Of a DNA stretch of 5,866 nucleotides, positions 1 through 5,866 are shown piece by piece. The stretch spans positions 1-5,866 of the forward strand of contig JAFTXL010000122.1 in assembly GCA_017464985.1 (NCBI GenBank). The letters run 5' to 3'. The translations under genes and the position numbers were made by a program. This stretch comes from Clostridia bacterium. Its GTDB lineage: Bacteria > Bacillota_A > Clostridia > UBA1212. Numbering within the stretch: the stretch's first letter is position 1; each line of letters starts with the position of its first letter. The notes under the pieces were generated by a model, which was not told the origin of the DNA, searched no databases, and worked only from the letters and a program-made list of their open reading frames with translations.

Positions 1-81
1 AACAAAATTTCTCTTTATGTCCGTTATACAGATATTGCAAGCGGCAAATACGAGTCAAGAATGATAAACAAAAATAAATAA
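1..81 (+). CDS. Probable IMP cyclohydrolase (PurO-type), C-terminal end only
   Basis: Only the last 26 codons are in the window; they read NKISLYVRYTDIASGKYESR, then MINKNK and a TAA stop. From memory, this matches the C-terminus of the PurO-like IMP cyclohydrolases of Clostridia, which end in a similar VRY-x-D-I-x-(T/S)-G-x-YE(T/S)-(R/K) block followed by a short lysine/asparagine-rich tail. That enzyme closes the ring of FAICAR to give IMP, the last step of the pathway. The context supports it: the next gene is an AICAR transformylase that lacks the cyclohydrolase domain normally fused in bifunctional PurH, so a separate cyclohydrolase is needed. The gap to purH is 14 bases. The identification rests on a short fragment and on neighbourhood; the full upstream gene would settle it. 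Confidence 0.7.
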   Translation, partial: NKISLYVRYTDIASGKYESRMINKNK

Positions 82-85
82 GGAG
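80..85 (+). promoter_or_regulatory. Ribosome binding site for purH
   Basis: AAGGAG lies 10 bases before the ATG at 96 and overlaps the last two bases of the upstream TAA stop (79-81). It fixes the purH start and suggests that translation of the two genes is coupled. Confidence 0.8.
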
Positions 86-95
86 CTAATCAACT

Positions 96-1280
96 ATGAA
101 CGAATTAGAGTTAAAATACGGCTGTAACCCGAATCAGAAGCCGTCAAGAATATTTATGCATGACGGAAGCGACCTTCCGATTAAAGTTCTCTGCGGAAGA
201 CCAGGATATATAAACTTTCTCGATGCTTTCAACAGCTGGCAGCTTGTAAAAGAAATCAAAGATGCTCTCGGAGAGCCTGCCGCTACATCATTTAAGCATG
301 TAAGCCCTACAAGCGCAGCAATCGGAACACCGCTCAGTGCAAAGTTAAAAAAAGCATGTTTTGTTGATGACATCGAAGGTCTTGACGATTCGCCGCTCGC
401 CTGCGCTTACGCGCGTGCTCGCGGCACAGACCGTATGTCTTAATTTGGTGACTGGATTGCTCTCAGCGATGTATGCGATGTTACAACTGCAAAACTTATC
501 CAGAGAGAAGTATCTGACGGCGTAATTGCTCCCGGATATACTCCCGAAGCACTTGAAATTCTTAAGAGCAAGCGCAAAGGAAACTACAATATAGTAAAAA
601 TCGACCCTGACTTTAAGCCCGACCCGATTGAGCGCAAGCAGGTTTACGGAATCACCTTCGAGCAGGGACGCAACGAATTTAAAATAGATTACGATCTTCT
701 CAAGGAAGTTGTCACAAGCAACAAAGAAATTCCCGAAAGCGCAAAGAAAGACCTTATTATCGCTCTTATCACGCTTAAATACACACAGTCAAACTCAGTA
801 TGTTACGCAGTTGACGGACAGGCAATCGGTGTAGGCGCAGGACAGCAGTCACGTATCCACTGCACAAGACTTGCAGGAAACAAAGCTGATATCTGGCACT
901 TAAGACAGCATGACAAAGTCCTTGGACTTAAGTTCAGAGAAGGACTTGGAAGAGCTGACCGTGACAATGTAATTGATGTATATATTTCCGATGAATGTGA
1001 TGATGTTCTCGGAGACGATGTATGGCAGCAGTATTTTGCTGAAAGACCGGAGCCATTTACAAAAGCTGAACAGAGAGCTTACCTTGACACTATCACAGGA
1101 GTTTCTCTCGGTTCCGATGCATTTTTCCCGTTTGGTGACAATATCGAAAGAGCAAAGAAAAGCGGTGTTTCATACATTGCGCAGCCCGGAGGCTCAATAA
1201 GAGACGACAATGTTATTTCTGTATGCGATAAATACAATATGGCAATGGCATTTACAAAAATGAGACTCTTCCACCACTGA
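96..1280 (+). pseudogene. purH: purH: stand-alone AICAR transformylase interrupted by an in-frame TAA
   Basis: Phosphoribosylaminoimidazolecarboxamide formyltransferase transfers a formyl group from 10-formyl-tetrahydrofolate to AICAR, giving FAICAR. Read through the stop, the frame is 394 codons, the usual length of the clostridial form without the N-terminal cyclohydrolase domain. Visible landmarks are [15 protein letters not shown] (residues 6-20), the catalytic Lys67-His68 in SFKHVSP, YTQSNSVCY with Asn233, GAGQQSRIHC (247-256), SDAFFPFGDN (340-349, with Asp348) and PGGSIRDD (364-371), ending in RLFHH. Codon 116 is TAA where relatives have Ser (DRMSSFGD). Translation from 96 would stop after 115 residues: the Lys-His pair remains, but Asn233, Phe343 and Asp348, which correspond to active-site residues of human ATIC, are lost. 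I see no ATG, GTG or TTG in frame soon after the stop, so restart is unlikely. There is no frameshift and no second stop. This is either a recent null mutation or a sequence error; if it is an error, the gene is a normal purH. Confidence 0.9.
441..443 (+). other. Premature TAA stop codon inside purH
   Basis: The local codons read CGT ATG TCT TAA TTT GGT GAC, that is RMS-stop-FGD. AICAR transformylases usually have RMSSFGD here, so one C-to-A change at position 442 of a TCA serine codon explains the stop. TAA is used as a normal stop at 79-81, just before a Shine-Dalgarno site, so reassignment of TAA is not supported. Confidence 0.9.
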
Positions 1281-1282
1281 TA

Positions 1283-1288
1283 AAGGAG
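1283..1288 (+). promoter_or_regulatory. Ribosome binding site for purD
   Basis: AAGGAG lies 8 bases before the ATG at 1297, an ideal spacing. This favours 1297 over the in-frame ATG at 1318, which sits closer to the conserved N-terminus of the family but has no such site before it. Confidence 0.8.
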
Positions 1289-1296
1289 AACATAAA

Positions 1297-2601
1297 ATGG
1301 CAGAAATTACCAATAAAATGACTGTAATGGTTGTGGGCAGCGGCGGAAGAGAACACGCTATTATCAAAAAGATAAAGCAGAGCCCGCTTTGCGGCAAAAT
1401 ATATGCTCTTCCCGGCAACGGCGGAATTGCAAATGATGCTGAATGCGTTGCAATCGGAGCAAAAGATATCGACAAAATATGTGAATTTGCCGTTGATAAT
1501 AAAATCGACTTTGCAATTGTCGCACCGGATGACCCGCTCGTACTCGGTGCCGTAGACAAACTTGAAGAAAAGAATATCAAATGCTTCGGCCCCCGCGCAA
1601 ATGCCGCAATTATTGAGGGCAGCAAAGTTTTCTCAAAGGATTTGATGAAGAAATACGGTATTCCGACAGCAGCATACGAAGTATTTAATTCAGCGGAAGA
1701 CGCTCTTGAATACGTTGAAAAATCTGATAAATTCCCGACAGTTATAAAAGCTGACGGATTGGCACTCGGAAAAGGTGTTATCATCGCAGAGACAAAGCAG
1801 GACGCAATAGATGCAGTTAAATCAATAATGTGTGACAAAGTATTCGGCAAGAGCGGTGACAACATAGTTATCGAAGAATTCTTAACAGGACCGGAGGTTT
1901 CCGTTCTTTCATTCACAGACGGAAAGACTGTTGTTCCTATGATTTCTTCAATGGACCACAAGAGAGCCGGAGATAACGACACAGGACTAAATACAGGCGG
2001 TATGGGTACAGTTGCTCCCAACCCCTACTATACCGATGCAGTTGCGAAAGAATGTATGGAAAAGATTTTCATTCCCACAATGAATGCAATGAACGACATG
2101 GGCAGAACTTTCTGCGGATGCCTCTACTTCGGTCTTATGATTACAAAAGACGGTCCGAAAGTTATCGAATACAACTGCCGTTTCGGAGACCCGGAAACAC
2201 AGGTAGTGCTGCCGCTTCTGGAAACAGATCTGATGGAAATAATGCTTGCGGTAAGTGAAAAGAGACTTTCTGAGGTTGATGTTAAATTTGCAGATAAATC
2301 CGCATGCTGCGTTATCAAGGCGTCAAGCGGTTATCCCCAGAGCTATAAATCCGGATTTGAGATAAAAGAAAATACTGAAATCTTAGGCGATGCAGAAATT
2401 TATTATGCAGGTGCTAAGAAAGATGGAGATAAAACTCTTTCCGCAGGCGGCCGTGTGCTCGGCGTGACAGCAACTGCCGAATCACTTGAAGAAGCCGTAG
2501 AAAAGGCTTACAATGCAATTGACGGTGTAACATTTGAGAACGAATTTTACAGAAAAGATATCGGAAAAAAGGCACTTGCCATACTCGGCGGACGTGCTTG
2601 A
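1297..2601 (+). CDS. purD: Phosphoribosylamine-glycine ligase (GAR synthetase)
   Basis: This cytosolic enzyme joins 5-phosphoribosylamine and glycine with ATP to form GAR, the second step of purine synthesis. The protein has 434 residues, the normal family length, and is complete. Motifs in order: N-terminal GSGGREHA (14-21) and PGNGG (39-43), PDDPLV (78-82 region), FGP (97-99), EGSK (107-110), then the ATP-grasp part with KADGLALGKGV (151-161), EEFLTGPEVS (193-202), DHKRAGDNDTGLNTGGMG (220-237) and the metal-binding EYNCRFGDPETQ (291-302). The C-terminal domain carries SAGGRVLGV (382-390) and YRKDIG (418-423). The first seven residues precede the usual family start at MTVMVVGSGG, but the ribosome binding site supports the upstream ATG. 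The gene starts 16 bases after purH ends and stops 19 bases before purL starts, so it is probably co-transcribed. If the purH stop is real, the untranslated stretch from 444 to 1296 could reduce its expression by polarity. Confidence 0.97.
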   Translation: MAEITNKMTVMVVGSGGREHAIIKKIKQSPLCGKIYALPGNGGIANDAECVAIGAKDIDKICEFAVDNKIDFAIVAPDDPLVLGAVDKLEEKNIKCFGPRANAAIIEGSKVFSKDLMKKYGIPTAAYEVFNSAEDALEYVEKSDKFPTVIKADGLALGKGVIIAETKQDAIDAVKSIMCDKVFGKSGDNIVIEEFLTGPEVSVLSFTDGKTVVPMISSMDHKRAGDNDTGLNTGGMGTVAPNPYYTDAVAKECMEKIFIPTMNAMNDMGRTFCGCLYFGLMITKDGPKVIEYNCRFGDPETQVVLPLLETDLMEIMLAVSEKRLSEVDVKFADKSACCVIKASSGYPQSYKSGFEIKENTEILGDAEIYYAGAKKDGDKTLSAGGRVLGVTATAESLEEAVEKAYNAIDGVTFENEFYRKDIGKKALAILGGRA

Positions 2602-2608
2602 ATAATTC

Positions 2609-2613
2609 GGAGG
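2609..2613 (+). promoter_or_regulatory. Ribosome binding site for purL
   Basis: GGAGG lies 7 bases before the ATG at 2621. The following MVYRIYVEKK fits the expected N-terminus of this PurL type, so the start is well supported. Confidence 0.8.
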
Positions 2614-2620
2614 AATAAAA

Positions 2621-5600
2621 ATGGTTTACAGAATTTATGTTGAAAAGAAAAAAGAGCTCGCTCATGAAGCCGCAGGACTTGCATCAGATATACAAACTCT
2701 TTTGCAGATAGACGGTCTCACAGATTTGAGACTTTTAAACAGATACGACGTTGAAAATATCGATGAAGCTTTGTTTGAACGCTGCAAAAAGACTGTTTTC
2801 TCGGAGCCCCAGCTCGATATTATTTCAGATACTGCCGATACAGCAGGCAGTTCATACGTTTTTGCAGTAGAATATCTGCCCGGACAGTTCGACCAAAGAG
2901 CTGACTCTGCAGCGCAGTGTATACAGATTATTTCACGCGGTGACCGCCCTGTTGTTAAAACAGCAAAAGTTTATATTCTTTACGGAACACTTTCAGAGCA
3001 GGATATCGCTGCTATAAAGAAATATGTAATCAATCCAGTTGAATGCCGCGAAGCTTCAATGGATACTTTTGAAACACTTGCAACAGAGTGCGAAATACCC
3101 ACAACAGTAAAAACACTTGACGGTTTTATCGCTCTTAATGAAGACGGACTTAAAGCATTCCTCGCAGAGCAGGGACTTGCGATGGACCTTGATGATCTCA
3201 AGTTCTGCCAGTCATATTTCAAGAAAGAAGACAGAGACCCGACCATTACAGAAATAAAGATGATTGACACCTATTGGTCTGATCACTGCCGTCACACAAC
3301 ATTCCTCACAACTATCGACAATGTAAAGTTTGAGGACAAGCTTCTTGCGGATACATATGACGAATATATTAAGACAAGAGAAAAACTCGGCGTAAAAAAG
3401 CCAATCAACCTTATGAATGTAGCTACAATTGCCGCAAAATACCTCAAAGAAACAGGAAAGCTTACAAAGCTTGACGAATCAGAGGAAATCAACGCATGTA
3501 CAGTTAAAATCAAAGTTGATGTTGACGGAAATGAAGAAGACTGGCTTCTCCTTTTCAAGAACGAGACACACAACCACCCCACCGAAATCGAACCTTTCGG
3601 TGGTGCTGCTACATGTATCGGCGGCTCAATCAGCTATCCGCTGTCAGGACGTTCATATGTATACAGCGCAATGCGTGTTACAGGCGCCGCAAATCCGCTC
3701 AAGCCTGTTAAAGATACTATCCCCGGAAAGCTTTCACAGAGAAAGATCGTTACAACCGCTGCTGCGGGCTACAGCTCATACGGAAATCAGATAGGGCTTG
3801 CAACAGGTCAGGTAGACGAAATATACCATGACGGCTATGCCGCAAAGCGTATGGAAATCGGTGCTGTTATCGCGGCCGCGCCTGCAAAGAATGTTCGCCG
3901 TGAATGCCCCGAAGACGGAGATATCGTAATTCTTCTCGGCGGCCGTACAGGACGCGACGGCTGCGGTGGTGCAACAGGTTCTTCAAAATCACACACACTT
4001 GAATCTCTCGAAACATGCGGTGCAGAAGTACAAAAAGGTAATGCTCCCGAAGAAAGAAAACTCCAGAGACTTTTCAGAAATGAAGAAGCTTCACGCATGA
4101 TTAAACGCTGCAACGACTTCGGCGCAGGCGGTGTTTCCGTTGCTATCGGTGAGCTTGCGGATGGTCTTGAAATCGACCTCAATGCTGTACCGAAAAAATA
4201 TGAAGGTCTTGACGGAACAGAGCTTGCTATCAGCGAATCACAGGAGCGTATGGCAGTAGTTGTTGAAGCTAAAGATGTCGAGCGTTTTAAAGAAATCGCA
4301 AGCAGCGAAAACCTTGAAGCAACAGTTGTTGCACAGGTAAAAGCAAATCCTCGCCTCGTAATGCATTGGAACGGCAAAAAGATTGTTGATATTTCAAGAG
4401 AATTTTTAAATTCAAACGGCGCTGAAAAGCATATAGATATAGCTCCCGCAAAGCCTGAAAAATTTGATAAAGATATCAAGGGAAGCTTCCAGTACCTCTA
4501 CACCGCTCTTGCAGGAGACCTCAATGTATGCTCAAAGAGAGGTCTTTCAGAACGTTTTGACTCAACTATCGGAGCAAACACAGTTCTTATGCCTTTCGGC
4601 GGAAAGTATCAGCTTACACCTCCGCAGGCAATGGTAAATAAGGTTTCAGTAGAAAAGAAAGATACAACAACATGTTCTCTTATGTCATGGGGTTATAATC
4701 CTTTCATTGCAGAAAAGAGCCCTTACCACAGTGCATATCTTGCAGTAGTTGAATCTGTTTCTAAACTCATTGCAACAGGCGCGGCTTTTGAAGATGTATA
4801 CCTCACATTCCAAGAATACTTTGAAAAGCCGATGAAAGATGCTACACGCTGGGGCAAGCCGCTTGCGGCTCTTCTCGGTTCATTCAAAGCACAGCTTGAA
4901 CTCGGTATAGCGTCTATCGGCGGTAAAGACTCAATGAGCGGAAGCTTTGAAAAACTCGATGTTCCGCCTACGCTTGTATCATTTGCTGTAACAACATCTG
5001 ATATTAAGAATATAATTTCACCTGAATTCAAAAAAGCAGGTTCAAAAGTATATTTGCTCAAGACAGCATATGACGAAAACGGGCTTCCTGTAACAGAGTC
5101 TCTTATCGCAAATTACAACCTTATCCACGACCTTGTCAAATCAGGAAAAGCAGTATCTGTGTACACTCCCACATACGGTGGCGTTGCAGAAGCAATTCTT
5201 AAAATGTCAATGGGTAACAAAATCGGTTTTGCATACGACAGCAATATCTCCATTGAGGATATCTTCGGATATAATTACGGCGCGTTTGTTATAGAAGTAA
5301 CTGACGGCGCAGAAGTTCCCGGTGCAATGATTCTCGGTGATACAACTGAAGAATATACAATTTCATACGGAGATTCCGCAATTTTGTGCGATACACTCTG
5401 CGGTTTCTATGAGGACAAGCTCGAAGATATCTACAGCTGCAATATAAAGACTGAAGATAAGCCTATCGAAACATTCACATATGCCGCGCAGAGCTACCCT
5501 GCTCCTGCGGTTAAGCACACAAAGGTCAAAGCTGTTATCCCTGTATTCCCCGGTACAAACTGCGAATACGATACAGCAAAAACAATGATACGAGAAGGCA

Positions 5601-5866
5601 TCGAGCCCGAAATAATCGTTATCAACAACCTCAGCGCAAAAGGCATTGAGCAATCAATCGAGAAATTTGTTAAGGAAACATCTGATTCTCAGATAATCTT
5701 CATCCCCGGCGGCTTCTCAGGCGGTGACGAGCCCGACGGTTCAGCAAAATTCATCACGGCTTTCTTCCGCAATCCTGCCGTAAAAGAAGCTGTAACAGAC
5801 CTTCTTGATAACCGCGACGGTCTTATGTGCGGTATATGTAACGGCTTCCAGGCTCTTATAAAGCTC
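2621..5866 (+). CDS. purL: Phosphoribosylformylglycinamidine synthase, large single-chain form (3' end outside window)
   Basis: FGAM synthase converts FGAR, glutamine and ATP to FGAM. I translated 1082 codons with no stop; the family form seen in Clostridia and streptococci (TIGR01857-like, about 1,240 residues) suggests that some 160 residues lie beyond the window. Domains in order: N-terminal PurS-like part with YLPGQFDQRADSAAQC; linker hallmark YWSDHCRHTT (218-227, His222 and His225); first synthetase half with FKNETHNHPTEIEPFGG (312-328), GGRTGRDGCGGATGSS (440-455), DFGAGG (from 499) and SESQERM (538-544); second half with IGGKDSMSG (766-774); then a class I glutaminase domain from about 967 with FPGTNCE (976-982), GGFSGGDEPDGS and GICNGFQ, whose Cys1073 is the nucleophile. 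The His and Glu of the glutaminase triad would lie past the window. Odd points: residues 338-339 are Ser-Tyr where relatives have Arg-Asp (GGAIRDPLSGR), and Ser372 stands where GKLPQ is usual. Otherwise all motifs are intact. Confidence 0.96.
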   Translation, partial: MVYRIYVEKKKELAHEAAGLASDIQTLLQIDGLTDLRLLNRYDVENIDEALFERCKKTVFSEPQLDIISDTADTAGSSYVFAVEYLPGQFDQRADSAAQCIQIISRGDRPVVKTAKVYILYGTLSEQDIAAIKKYVINPVECREASMDTFETLATECEIPTTVKTLDGFIALNEDGLKAFLAEQGLAMDLDDLKFCQSYFKKEDRDPTITEIKMIDTYWSDHCRHTTFLTTIDNVKFEDKLLADTYDEYIKTREKLGVKKPINLMNVATIAAKYLKETGKLTKLDESEEINACTVKIKVDVDGNEEDWLLLFKNETHNHPTEIEPFGGAATCIGGSISYPLSGRSYVYSAMRVTGAANPLKPVKDTIPGKLSQRKIVTTAAAGYSSYGNQIGLATGQVDEIYHDGYAAKRMEIGAVIAAAPAKNVRRECPEDGDIVILLGGRTGRDGCGGATGSSKSHTLESLETCGAEVQKGNAPEERKLQRLFRNEEASRMIKRCNDFGAGGVSVAIGELADGLEIDLNAVPKKYEGLDGTELAISESQERMAVVVEAKDVERFKEIASSENLEATVVAQVKANPRLVMHWNGKKIVDISREFLNSNGAEKHIDIAPAKPEKFDKDIKGSFQYLYTALAGDLNVCSKRGLSERFDSTIGANTVLMPFGGKYQLTPPQAMVNKVSVEKKDTTTCSLMSWGYNPFIAEKSPYHSAYLAVVESVSKLIATGAAFEDVYLTFQEYFEKPMKDATRWGKPLAALLGSFKAQLELGIASIGGKDSMSGSFEKLDVPPTLVSFAVTTSDIKNIISPEFKKAGSKVYLLKTAYDENGLPVTESLIANYNLIHDLVKSGKAVSVYTPTYGGVAEAILKMSMGNKIGFAYDSNISIEDIFGYNYGAFVIEVTDGAEVPGAMILGDTTEEYTISYGDSAILCDTLCGFYEDKLEDIYSCNIKTEDKPIETFTYAAQSYPAPAVKHTKVKAVIPVFPGTNCEYDTAKTMIREGIEPEIIVINNLSAKGIEQSIEKFVKETSDSQIIFIPGGFSGGDEPDGSAKFITAFFRNPAVKEAVTDLLDNRDGLMCGICNGFQALIKL

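Noticed and set aside
392..425. GC-rich imperfect hairpin (GCCGC...GCGC, TTAC loop, GCGC...GCGGC), about 12 of 15 pairs, 15 bases before the purH stop
   Set aside because: It encodes the conserved ACAYARARG segment and has no T-run after it, so it is not a terminator. Structures that stimulate readthrough normally lie downstream of the stop, not upstream. It is probably chance from Arg/Ala codons.
1318..1320. Alternative purD start at the in-frame ATG (MTVMVVGSGG)
   Set aside because: It agrees with the typical family N-terminus, but the AAGGAG site is spaced correctly for 1297 and not for 1318.
1194..2021. A 275-codon open frame on the minus strand
   Set aside because: It lies opposite purD, whose family motifs are unambiguous in the + frame. 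The minus-strand translation is low-complexity, rich in Ser/Ile/Leu, with no recognisable motif, as expected of a shadow frame.
3429..3794. A 121-codon + strand frame inside purL
   Set aside because: It is out of frame with purL across its most conserved segment (NETHNHPTEIEPFGG). It has no ribosome binding site or family signal.
3835..4479. A 214-codon open frame on the minus strand
   Set aside because: It is antisense to purL between conserved motifs. Its Ser/Ala/Arg-rich translation matches nothing I know and is a by-product of purL codon use.
1..5866. Search for a novel system, CRISPR array, mobile element, tRNA or riboswitch
   Set aside because: The window is filled by four housekeeping purine genes with gaps of 14-19 bases. 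No repeats, inverted ends, tRNA-like folds or foreign-looking base composition were seen.

Overview
This is an ordinary chromosomal segment carrying part of a de novo purine biosynthesis operon, all on the + strand. The gene order is: the 3' end of a probable PurO-type IMP cyclohydrolase, purH (a stand-alone AICAR transformylase), purD, and a large single-chain purL that runs off the window. Each gap between genes is only 14-19 bases and holds a good Shine-Dalgarno sequence, so the genes are probably one transcript. I see no promoter, terminator, riboswitch, RNA gene, mobile element, repeat array or CRISPR, and no stretch over 300 bases without a gene.

The organism is probably a low-to-medium GC Gram-positive anaerobe of the Clostridia (Ruminococcus/Oscillospiraceae-like). 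This is an inference from three things: the split AICAR transformylase / IMP cyclohydrolase arrangement, the PurL type with a YWSDHCRHTTF motif and a fused glutaminase that is typical of Clostridia and streptococci, and the purine-rich Shine-Dalgarno sites. No ribosomal or other phylogenetic marker is present.

Region by region: 1-81 is the C-terminal tail of the cyclohydrolase. Positions 96-1280 are purH, interrupted by an in-frame TAA at 441-443 with an otherwise intact and conserved frame on both sides. Positions 1297-2601 are a complete purD. Positions 2621-5866 are the first 1082 codons of purL, ending just after the glutaminase nucleophile Cys1073. PurD makes GAR, PurL converts FGAR to FGAM, PurH formylates AICAR to FAICAR, and the cyclohydrolase closes the ring to IMP.

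The main point of interest is the nonsense codon in purH. It looks like a one-base change of a conserved Ser codon (TCA to TAA) and would remove about 70% of the enzyme. A second oddity is in PurL, where the usually conserved Arg-Asp of the GG-x-I-R-D motif reads Ser-Tyr. I found no evidence of a novel biological system.
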